Below are positions 52,789 through 59,610 of a stretch of 64,000 bases of DNA, piece by piece. The notes below the pieces were generated by a model that made no database searches, was not told where the DNA came from, and was given only the letters and a program-made list of their open reading frames with translations. Source of the stretch: an uncultured Acidobacteriia bacterium (GTDB lineage: Bacteria > Acidobacteriota > Terriglobia > Bryobacterales > Bryobacteraceae); contig CAIVPR010000117.1 in the NCBI GenBank assembly GCA_903907865.1, positions 16,798-80,797 of the forward strand. The letters run 5' to 3'. Each line of letters opens with the position of its first letter. Position 1 is the first letter of the stretch. A program made the translations under genes and the position numbers.

Positions 52789-55170
52789 TTACGCGAAACG
52801 GATCTGGCGGGTCTCGCCCGCCTTCAGGCGGATCTTGGATGGTCCGACGATCTTCTGACCATCCGGCGGGCGCAGTTGGAATTCGCCTGCGGTCGCAGAC
52901 TTCAATGCGGCGGAGACCGCGCGGCCGTTGGACCATACGATGTCGACCGTCACATTGCCTCTTGCCTTCAGGCCGGTTACGGAGCCTGCCGACCAATCCC
53001 TGGGCAGCGCGGGTAGGAACGAGATCTCGCCCTCGTGGCTCTGCAGCAGCATCTCCGCGATGGAAGCAGTAGCCCCGAAATTGCCGTCGATCTGGAATAT
53101 GGACGTCGCGCCGGCCGGGTGTGTGTCGAAGAGGTTCGGGCCCGTGCTGTGGTTCATCAGCGCAACCAGCGATTCGTGGGCTTTCCCGCCGTCCGCCAGG
53201 CGCGCCCAGAATCCGATGGCCCAGGCGCGGCTCCATCCGGTGTAGGCACCGCCCGCCGCCAACCGGCGCTCCAGGGAAACACGCGCAGCCTTGGCGATGG
53301 CAGGATTGCCCCGGGGAGTGATGTCGGAACCTGGATAGAGTCCGTACATGTGCGACATGTGGCGCTGTCCGGGCTCGGGCTCGGCGAAATCCTTCGACCA
53401 TTCCTGCAGTTGGCCGAACTGCCCCACCTTGTAGGGCGGGAGTTTGGCGCGCGCGGCTTCCAGTTTGGTGCGGAAGTTGGCGTCCACACCTAGGAGCTTG
53501 GAGGCCTCGATGCAGTTGGAGAACAGCTCGCGGATGAGCGCGATGTCCATGGTGCACCCGGCGCTGACTTGGCATTTCTTGCCGTCGGGGGCGGTGAAGG
53601 TGTTTTCGGTGGAGACCGACGGACAGGTGGTCAGAGTACCGTCCTTCGCCGGAATCAGCCAGTCGAGGCAGAACTCGGCGGCACCCTTCATGGTGGGCCA
53701 TGCGCGCTTGGCGAGGAAGTCGCGGTCCTGGGTGAACCGGTAGTGCTCCATGAAATGGGCGCAGAGCCAAGGCGCGCTCATCCCCCAGTTGGCCCAGGTG
53801 GGCGAGCCTTCGCCGAAATTGCCGACCGGTCCCGACTGCCTCCAGAGGTCGACATTGTGGTGGGACACCCAGCCGCCCGCCCCGTAGTTGATCCGGGCGG
53901 TTTCGCGACCGTTCTTCGCCAGATCCTCAACCATGTCGAACAACGGGCTGTGGCATTCGGAGAGGTTGCAGGTCTCGGCCAGCCAGTAGTTCATCTCGGT
54001 GTTGATGTTGACGGTCCAGTTTCCACTCCAGGGCGGTCGGACCTGGTCACTCCAGATGCCCTGGAGGTTGGTGGGCTGGGTGCCGGGTCGGGAGCTGGCG
54101 ATCAGGAGGTAGCGCCCGTAGTGGAAATAGAGGGCGAGGAGTCCGGCATCGTCGCCGTTGAATGCCTTCAGGCGCTCGTTGGTGGGAAGATTTTGGCCGC
54201 TGGTCTTGGCCGTCAGTTTCAAGGTGGTGCGTCGGAAGAGTTTCTGGTGGTCTGCGATGTGGCGGGCCTTCAGTTGGTCCCACGTATGTTGGGATGCGGC
54301 GTCGAGGGTACGGACGCATTCTGCTGCGATTTCGGAGGCTGGGCGGTCCGGCCTTTGGTCGAAGCCCCGGTATCCGGTGGCTGCGGCGATCAGGATGGTG
54401 GTGGACTTTGCGCCTTCGACGCGGAGCTTGCCGTCTATGGCCTGGACGGTGCCGCCGTCAGCGAGCACGCGGACCCGCGCCTCGAAGCGCATGCCCTGGC
54501 CTTCGGCATCGGAGTAGCGGATGGGATTGTCCATCCTTTGGTAGTTGGGGGCTGAGAAGGACGGAGCCTTGCCGGTGAGGCGGAGTTCATCTGCGTCTGC
54601 TGTGACGGTGAACCGCAGGGGGCTGTCCATGGACAAGGTGGACGAGCCTGCGGGGAGACGCATGACCACGACTTGGTCCGGGGCGGAACTGAAGACGTCG
54701 CGGGTGGTGCCGTTCGCGGAGGTGCGGGCGATGGCGGTGTCGAGGTCCAGTTCGCGGCGGTAGCCGGTGCCGGATGCGACGTCGAAGTCCACGTAGAGGT
54801 TGCCCAGCGGCTCGTAGGCCTCGTTGTAGGGACCTTGCAGCTTTTTCATCAGGGCGTCGGCTGCGGTGTAGTTTTCGTCCTCGAGGACCAGGCGGCGAAC
54901 TTCGGCGAGATGGACCTTGGCGTCCGGATTGTTCCATTCCTTGGGACGGCCGGACCAGAGGGTGTCGATGTTGAGTTGGAGGCGTTCGCGCTCGACGCCG
55001 CCGAAGACCATGGCACCCAGGCGGCCGTTGCCGACGGGGAGGGCCTCGGTCCACTGTTTGGCGGACTCGCGAAACCAAAGGACGGTTTCGGGGGTGGACT
55101 CGGTAGTGGCTGCGGGAAGGGCCAGGGCGGTGGCGGCTGTCGCGGCGAATTCTCGGCGGGTGAGTTTCAT
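52789..55170 (-). CDS. Exported GH95 alpha-L-fucosidase
   Basis: Glycoside hydrolase family 95-like enzyme of 793 aa. A twin-arginine leader (MKLTRREFAATAATALALPA) is followed by the N-terminal beta domain (TEALPVGNGRLGAMVFGGV, LQLNIDTLWSG), a linker, and an alpha6/alpha6 barrel with SRPGTQPTNLQGIWSD and NWTVNINTEMNYWLAE (the Asn pair that supports the catalytic water), then SVSTENTF as acid region. The C-terminal FQIDGNFGATASIAEMLLQS is typical. The ATG at 55170 overlaps the upstream unknown gene by ATGA; the long N-terminal extension in the same frame is spurious. Confidence 0.9.
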   Translation of the reverse strand: MKLTRREFAATAATALALPAATTESTPETVLWFRESAKQWTEALPVGNGRLGAMVFGGVERERLQLNIDTLWSGRPKEWNNPDAKVHLAEVRRLVLEDENYTAADALMKKLQGPYNEAYEPLGNLYVDFDVASGTGYRRELDLDTAIARTSANGTTRDVFSSAPDQVVVMRLPAGSSTLSMDSPLRFTVTADADELRLTGKAPSFSAPNYQRMDNPIRYSDAEGQGMRFEARVRVLADGGTVQAIDGKLRVEGAKSTTILIAAATGYRGFDQRPDRPASEIAAECVRTLDAASQHTWDQLKARHIADHQKLFRRTTLKLTAKTSGQNLPTNERLKAFNGDDAGLLALYFHYGRYLLIASSRPGTQPTNLQGIWSDQVRPPWSGNWTVNINTEMNYWLAETCNLSECHSPLFDMVEDLAKNGRETARINYGAGGWVSHHNVDLWRQSGPVGNFGEGSPTWANWGMSAPWLCAHFMEHYRFTQDRDFLAKRAWPTMKGAAEFCLDWLIPAKDGTLTTCPSVSTENTFTAPDGKKCQVSAGCTMDIALIRELFSNCIEASKLLGVDANFRTKLEAARAKLPPYKVGQFGQLQEWSKDFAEPEPGQRHMSHMYGLYPGSDITPRGNPAIAKAARVSLERRLAAGGAYTGWSRAWAIGFWARLADGGKAHESLVALMNHSTGPNLFDTHPAGATSIFQIDGNFGATASIAEMLLQSHEGEISFLPALPRDWSAGSVTGLKARGNVTVDIVWSNGRAVSAALKSATAGEFQLRPPDGQKIVGPSKIRLKAGETRQIRFA

Positions 55171-56096
55171 TTGGCGTACCCCACGATCATCATATGTCTT
55201 TGGGTTTGGGGGATGGGGGCTGGGGGGATTGGTGTTGGGGTGAATAGGGATTTGAAGAAGGTCTGGATGGTGTGGTGCCATGGGGTGGATGGGAGGCTTG
55301 GTGCTGGCGCTGCGGGCTTTCCGGTTACGGCTGGCTGAAAGCCCGCCGCGGGCAATATTGCCCACCCCACGGTCGGAGTCGGTGCAAGGTGCAAGGAAGT
55401 TGCGGTTAGGCAATGCGATGTGAGTTCTGATTCGTAAGTGGTTGATTCTGTTTGAGTTGATGGGGTGGATGGGGTGCCGGATATGGGTTGTACGGGGGTC
55501 GGAACAGAGCCAAACAGACCCATTAGGTCTTCGGGGAAAGTGCCTTCCGGGTCGGCGGGCGGGGGCGTGGCCTGGATTTTGGCCTGGGTGGTCCGGAGGC
55601 GCAGGAGGGTGGCGAGGGCCTTGTGGAAGTCGCGGTTGTGGCGGGCGGCGTCGCGGGAGAGCTGGGGCAGGACCTTCGAGGTGTCGACCAGTTCGCGGTA
55701 GCCGAGGGCGTTGCGGAAGGCGACGGGGCTGTGGTCGGGATGGGGTGCCGGGGCGTCGGGCGCGAGTTGGGGGAGGAGTGGCTCGGGAATCGTGTTGTAG
55801 GAGTGGTCGATGAGGCGGGCCTCGAGGACTCCGAGGCGGTCGCGTCGCCAGGAGGCGGCGACCATGTCGTTGACGAGGGACTTTTCGAGGTGGCCGACGG
55901 GTTGGAACTCGCGGTGGTATCGGCGGGAGTAGCGGATGAATTGTTTGCGGTCCTCGCAGGCGAGGAGGACTTCGTCGGCGAGTTTCCCGTGGCGGGAGGC
56001 GTTTTGGGCGCAGATGGATTTGCCCTCGGGCGTGCGCGGGCCGGTTGATCTTTGCGCGTTTTCGCGGTTTGCCGCGAGTTTTCGTTCTGAAAGCAT
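55167..56096 (-). CDS. Conserved acidobacterial protein of unknown function
   Basis: Soluble 309-aa protein, function not recognised. It begins MLSERKLAANRENAQRSTG, PRTPEGKSICAQNASRHG, a Lys/Arg/Asn-rich head I associate with a family common in Acidobacteriota. A helical middle (LEKSLVNDMVAASWRRDRLGVLE) and a Pro/Thr-rich C-terminal third follow. About 16 residues near the C-terminus (VGWAILPAAGFQPAV) are encoded by a palindromic repeat copy. Its stop overlaps the fucosidase start, so it is the first gene of an operon with GH95, fhs and uvrC. Confidence 0.6.
   Translation of the reverse strand: MLSERKLAANRENAQRSTGPRTPEGKSICAQNASRHGKLADEVLLACEDRKQFIRYSRRYHREFQPVGHLEKSLVNDMVAASWRRDRLGVLEARLIDHSYNTIPEPLLPQLAPDAPAPHPDHSPVAFRNALGYRELVDTSKVLPQLSRDAARHNRDFHKALATLLRLRTTQAKIQATPPPADPEGTFPEDLMGLFGSVPTPVQPISGTPSTPSTQTESTTYESELTSHCLTATSLHLAPTPTVGWAILPAAGFQPAVTGKPAAPAPSLPSTPWHHTIQTFFKSLFTPTPIPPAPIPQTQRHMMIVGYAK
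55312..55370 (+). repeat. Palindromic repeat, subtype 2, copy 1
   Basis: GCGGGCTTTC (55312-55321) pairs with GAAAGCCCGC (55337-55346), and GGGCAATATTGCCC (55350-55363) is a perfect palindrome, followed by ACCCCAC. The layout matches the copy at 59539-59578. It lies inside the coding frame of the unknown gene, near its C-terminus. Confidence 0.6.
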
Positions 56097-56235
56097 AGGA
56101 GCTCCTCCGGGATGGAGTATGCCATGGAGGGTGGGGGAAAACGAACTCGGGATGACGGATGTTATTGATTTGGTTGGAAATATAGTTTGTGACTGGGTTG
56201 GTGGGGGGTGGGGGAAAATCGGGGTCGCAGTTGAT

Positions 56236-56302
56236 GGCGCGCCTTTGGGCGCGTGCGGAGGTCGGCGACCTCCGCGCAGGGTGCCACCCTGCCCCACAAC
56301 GG
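56236..56302 (+). repeat. Palindromic repeat, subtype 1, copy A
   Basis: Two adjacent perfect hairpins: GCGGAGGTC-GGC-GACCTCCGC and GCAGGGT-GCC-ACCCTGC, preceded by a GGCGCGCC/GGGCGCG segment and followed by CCCAC. It lies in the 230-base non-coding segment between the divergent unknown gene and the sigma factor gene; the rest of that segment (56097-56235) shows no gene. Confidence 0.8.
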
Positions 56303-56326
56303 AATGGGAGTACAATCACAAGACCG

Positions 56327-56833
56327 GTGCCACCCATACTGCCACAACCGAGTAAACTGCTTGCGGATGTGCGTGAAAGGATTTACGCCTTCGCGTCATC
56401 AAAGGTAGGGCCCGATCACGCGGGTGACCTGGCCAACGACACGATGCTCGTGCTCCAAAACAAGTATGCCCATCTTGATTCGGCCGCGGACTTGATCCCG
56501 GTCGCCGTTACCACCATGAAGTACAAAATCCTCGAGTTCCGCCGAGACCGCGACCGGGCGCACAGCTCGATCGAGTCCACCCCGTTCGCCCCTCCGCGCT
56601 CCAAGGACCCGGACCCGGAACAGTCGGCCTACATCCTGGAAATGCGCACGCTATTGCTGGCTGCGATCCAAGAGTTGGGGGAGCGCTGCCGGGAACTGTT
56701 CCGGCTGAAACTGGAAGGCTACAACTACCAGGAGATCAAGGAACGGATGGGGGCTGGGTCCCTCAATACGGTCTATGTTTGGGACTTCCGTTGCACGGAA
56801 CAACTCAAGCCCAAGCTGAAGGGGGCCAAATGA
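56327..56833 (+). CDS. ECF-like RNA polymerase sigma factor
   Basis: Sigma-70-family protein of 168 aa. Region 2 is LLADVRERIYAFASSK to TTMKYKILEFRRDRDR (about residues 10-85), and region 4 is LLLAAIQELGERCRELFRLKLEGYNYQEIKERMG (about 110-145) with the helix-turn-helix. No region 1.1 or 3, as in ECF factors. The start is uncertain: GTG at 56327 is chosen; ATG at 56234 would include repeat copy A in the protein. Its stop overlaps the start of the DUF4384 membrane protein (ATGA), the usual sigma/anti-sigma arrangement. Probably transcribes its own locus. Confidence 0.8.
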   Translation: MPPILPQPSKLLADVRERIYAFASSKVGPDHAGDLANDTMLVLQNKYAHLDSAADLIPVAVTTMKYKILEFRRDRDRAHSSIESTPFAPPRSKDPDPEQSAYILEMRTLLLAAIQELGERCRELFRLKLEGYNYQEIKERMGAGSLNTVYVWDFRCTEQLKPKLKGAK

Positions 56834-57729
56834 ATCCCCGCGACGAACGCCTTCTGCTGGGGGGCTACCCGACAAATACGCTGACCCGCGACGAACGCGA
56901 GGCCCTGATGCTGGCCGCGTCCCAGGATGATGAACTGTTCGCTGCCTTGGTGGAGGCGGACGACCTGCGGGAGGCGCTCTCCGACGATGCTTTCCGGCAT
57001 GAGTTGATCCGAAACCTGCGGGTGGCCAGCCCCGAGACGGAACAGAGCCTGTGGGGACGGCTGCGGCATTTTGTATCGCGCGCCTTGGGGGCGCGTGGCG
57101 GTGTCGGCGACCCCGCCGCAGGTTGGCAACCTGCCCCACGATGGCGGTTCGGATGGCCGGCGGTGGCCAGTGCGGCGCTCGCCATCGTCGCCATCGTCTT
57201 GATCCGCATTGGGACGATCAGCGAGACTTCCCCCGTGGCGCGGATTGCACTTGGTCCGGGCACGATCCCCGCGCTGCACGCGGCAGGGATTTTGGAGGGC
57301 CCTAGCCCGTCGGAGAGCCGACTGGAATCGCAGAGCCGCCAGGCTCCGCCAGCCGACGGCAAGGGTTCGGCGACGCTCGCTCTCGACCGTTCCGGCGCGA
57401 TTCCCGAGTACCGGATCGGCGACCGGTTGCGTATCGGGTTCAGCGTCGCGTCACCTGCCAATGCGCTGCTGATCGAGGAGCGGCCCGACGGCAGCACGGT
57501 GCGGCTTTTCCCGAACCGATTCACTTCGTCCCCAGGCGTGGCGAAGGGGGTGACGACGTTGGTGCCGCCTGCGGGGCAAGGGGATTTCGAAGTCGAAGGA
57601 CCGGCGGGGCGGCGGACGTTGCGGCTGCTCATCTTCCCGGCGTCGGTCGATCCGCTGGCTTCGGAGTTGGATTGGGAGAGTGTTCGGGCGCAGGCACGGG
57701 TGGTTGAAAGACCGTATGAAATTCGTTGA
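56830..57729 (+). CDS. Probable anti-sigma membrane protein with DUF4384 domain
   Basis: A 299-aa single-pass membrane protein. An acidic cytoplasmic N-terminus (residues 1-85, helix-rich, no HxxxCxxC zinc motif) is followed by a segment encoded by repeat copy B (about 83-104), a membrane helix at 110-127, and a periplasmic DUF4384 domain at about 195-275 (YRIGDRLRIGFSVASPANALLIEE, VRLFPNRFTS). The coupling to the sigma gene argues for an anti-sigma or signal-transducing role. The two following genes carry related domains, so this could be a sensor for the same ligand. Family call for DUF4384 is by pattern recognition. Confidence 0.72.
   Translation: MNPRDERLLLGGYPTNTLTRDEREALMLAASQDDELFAALVEADDLREALSDDAFRHELIRNLRVASPETEQSLWGRLRHFVSRALGARGGVGDPAAGWQPAPRWRFGWPAVASAALAIVAIVLIRIGTISETSPVARIALGPGTIPALHAAGILEGPSPSESRLESQSRQAPPADGKGSATLALDRSGAIPEYRIGDRLRIGFSVASPANALLIEERPDGSTVRLFPNRFTSSPGVAKGVTTLVPPAGQGDFEVEGPAGRRTLRLLIFPASVDPLASELDWESVRAQARVVERPYEIR
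57077..57144 (+). repeat. Palindromic repeat, subtype 1, copy B (inside CDS)
   Basis: Hairpins GGCGGTGTC-GGC-GACCCCGCC (one mismatch) and GCAGGTT-GGC-AACCTGC, then CCCAC. It is translated as part of the DUF4384 membrane protein (reading GGVGDPAAGWQPAP), between its cytoplasmic part and the membrane helix, so it is certainly within a coding region. Confidence 0.85.
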
Positions 57730-57799
57730 AAGGATTTTTCGAGTGGGTGCATGAGTAGGTGTGGACGCCAACGGGCGGGTCACAGAAAGAGAGATTGAG

Positions 57800-58660
57800 A
57801 TGATGTACGCGAAGTTTGAAGAGACGAAGTCCGCGCCTTTTGGGCGCGTGCGCCGGTCGGCGACCGCCGCGCAGGCTGCCAGCCTGCCCCACAACGGAAT
57901 CGTGGCGGTGGTGGTGGCGTTGATGGTTGGGGGGGCGTTTGGGCAGACGGGCGATCCTCGGGGAATGTATCTGGACAGCGCGGGTAATGGGCCCGCGGCG
58001 ATCCGCTTCAATGTGCAGTTGGAGCACGAGGGCAACCGCACCTTGGTTCCCGCAACCCACACGTTCGAGTCCGGCGACCGGATGAAGTTCCAGTTCGAGC
58101 TGAACCGCCAGAGCTACGTCTACATCCTGCTCCGGTCGGTCTCCACGGACCCCGCTGGTTTCGACCGCTATGCGGGATCGCGCGGCATCGAGATCGTCCG
58201 CGACGAGGACGAGCGGACCACGACCACGGGGTCGGGCACCACCAAGACAACCAGCACGACCAAGACCACCACGACTGCAACTGGAACCGCGCCCTTCCAG
58301 TTGCTCTTTCCGACCCACCAAGCCGGGGGCGACAACCTGGTGCCGGCCCACGTGAGCAAGGCGTTTCCGTCGGCGGACGACAAGTACTTCCGCATGGACC
58401 GCAAGCCCGGCATGGAGAAGCTGCTGGTGGTGGTCTCGCCGACTCCCATCGACTTCAGCCCGTATTTCGACATGGCCACTGGCAAGTTGCGCCCCAACGC
58501 CGAAGTTTCGGTGCAGCTCACCCGCAGCCTGATGGAGTATAGCGGCAACGCCAATGTGTCGTCCTCACGCGGGATTGAGATCGAGAGCTATGCGGCGGCC
58601 TCGAAGGCGGCCAAGCCGATGCTGGTGCCGGTGGATCTGCGGCATGTTGCGGGGAAATAG
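57800..58660 (+). CDS. Exported DUF4384-like protein with Thr-rich linker
   Basis: Exported protein of 286 aa. The ATG at 57800 gives an N-terminus with a basic stretch encoded by repeat copy C (about residues 11-33) directly ahead of a signal-peptide core (IVAVVVALMVGGAFGQ). A GTG at about 57903, after the repeat, is an alternative start. The mature part holds a DUF4384-like beta domain (ESGDRMKFQFELNRQSYVYILLRS, then LLFPTHQAGGDN) interrupted by a linker of almost only Thr, Lys, Ser and Gly (TTTTGSGTTKTTSTTKTTTT), and KFRMDRKPGMEKLLVVVS-like C-terminal strands. Binding partner unknown. Confidence 0.65.
   Translation: MMYAKFEETKSAPFGRVRRSATAAQAASLPHNGIVAVVVALMVGGAFGQTGDPRGMYLDSAGNGPAAIRFNVQLEHEGNRTLVPATHTFESGDRMKFQFELNRQSYVYILLRSVSTDPAGFDRYAGSRGIEIVRDEDERTTTTGSGTTKTTSTTKTTTTATGTAPFQLLFPTHQAGGDNLVPAHVSKAFPSADDKYFRMDRKPGMEKLLVVVSPTPIDFSPYFDMATGKLRPNAEVSVQLTRSLMEYSGNANVSSSRGIEIESYAAASKAAKPMLVPVDLRHVAGK
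57832..57897 (+). repeat. Palindromic repeat, subtype 1, copy C
   Basis: Hairpins GCGCCGGTC-GGC-GACCGCCGC (one mismatch) and GCAGGCT-GCC-AGCCTGC, then CCCACAACGG. It is either in the 5' part of the reading frame or in the leader of the exported DUF4384-like gene, depending on the start. Confidence 0.85.
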
Positions 58661-58661
58661 A

Positions 58662-59465
58662 ATGAGGATGTTCAGGAAGTTGGTTGGATGGTGGTGGCGG
58701 CCAGGGATGGCCGCCTCGTGGGGTGGGGGCGGCGAAAAGACCTGCGCCTCACGGCGCATGGCGGTGTCGGCGACCCCGCCGCAGGTTGGCAACCTGCCCC
58801 ACACGGGGGGCGGGGTGGATCGGCGGAGTCTGTTTGGGGTGGTTGCGGGCGCGTTCGGATTGGCCGCTTGTTCGGGCGGTAGTGGGAGCGAGAAGGCCGA
58901 GTTGCCGCTGCCGCCGGTGGAGAAGTCGGGCGAGTCGGAACTTGCGTATGCCATTGAAGTGCGGACGGACGGCGGGGCGGATGCGCCGAACACCGGGCTG
59001 GTTCGGGAAGACCGGCGGTTCCGCAGCGGCGACAAGTTCCGGCTGATCTTCCGGCCGGAGTTCGACGCGCATGTCTTGGTGGTGGCGCGGGGTCCTCGGC
59101 AGAGTACCTACCAAGTGTTGTTTCCGAGCGAGCGGGCCAGCTTGAAGAATCCGATCGCGGCGGGCGAGAAGGTTACGGTGCCCGACGAGGAATCGGGCTG
59201 GATGCGGATGGACAACCAGCCGGGCGAGGAGAATTTGGTGGTGGTCGCGTCTACGGCCACGCTGACGGAGTTTGCGGGGATGGGCTCGACCGTGGAGCGG
59301 GAAGATTTCGAGGCTCGGTTGGCGGAGGTTGAGCGGCGGCATCGACCGTCAAGCTCGCGGCGGTTTGAGGATGGGGAGTGGGTGAAGTTGTTTGCGGCGC
59401 GGGGGTCGGGGCAGAAGGGGGAACAGTTGGCTATTGTGGTGCGGTTGCCTTTGTTGCATGAGTAG
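58662..59465 (+). CDS. Tat-exported DUF4384-like lipoprotein
   Basis: A 267-aa protein. A Tat signal and lipobox, DRRSLFGVVAGAFGLAAC, is centred at about residues 53-70, far downstream of the ATG at 58662; the preceding part includes repeat copy D. A GTG at 58815 just ahead of DRRS is therefore a likely alternative start. The mature part has a DUF4384-like domain (FRSGDKFRLIFRPEFDAHVLVVARG, YQVLFPSERASLKN) and a charged C-terminus. It follows the previous gene by one base, so both exported DUF4384 proteins are made together. Confidence 0.65.
   Translation: MRMFRKLVGWWWRPGMAASWGGGGEKTCASRRMAVSATPPQVGNLPHTGGGVDRRSLFGVVAGAFGLAACSGGSGSEKAELPLPPVEKSGESELAYAIEVRTDGGADAPNTGLVREDRRFRSGDKFRLIFRPEFDAHVLVVARGPRQSTYQVLFPSERASLKNPIAAGEKVTVPDEESGWMRMDNQPGEENLVVVASTATLTEFAGMGSTVEREDFEARLAEVERRHRPSSSRRFEDGEWVKLFAARGSGQKGEQLAIVVRLPLLHE
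58743..58807 (+). repeat. Palindromic repeat, subtype 1, copy D
   Basis: Hairpins GGCGGTGTC-GGC-GACCCCGCC and GCAGGTT-GGC-AACCTGC identical to copy B, then CCCAC; the first small arm is GCGCC/GGCGC. It lies just before the Tat signal of the lipoprotein gene. Confidence 0.85.
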
Positions 59466-59538
59466 GGGGAGGCTACCAACTTTTAGAAGTGCCTTGGCTG
59501 GGAATGGCTTTGCTGGCGCACCGGACGGCACGGTTATG

Positions 59539-59578
59539 GCCGCCTAAAAGGCGGCTGCAGGCAAGAATGCCTGCCCCA
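59539..59578 (+). repeat. Palindromic repeat, subtype 2, copy 2
   Basis: GCCGCCT-AAA-AGGCGGC (59539-59555) and GCAGGCA-AGAA-TGCCTGC (59557-59574) followed by CCCAC. It lies in the 145-base intergenic segment ahead of the first caspase gene; the remainder of that segment shows only a ribosome-binding site. Confidence 0.75.
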
Positions 59579-59610
59579 CAGCCAGATTGAAGTAGAAGGG
59601 GAGGAAACTG

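Noticed and set aside
55171..56337. N-terminal extension of the GH95 gene giving 1182 codons
   Set aside because: The extension is out of frame with the unknown gene occupying the same DNA, is Pro/Arg-rich, and the Tat signal starts at 55170.
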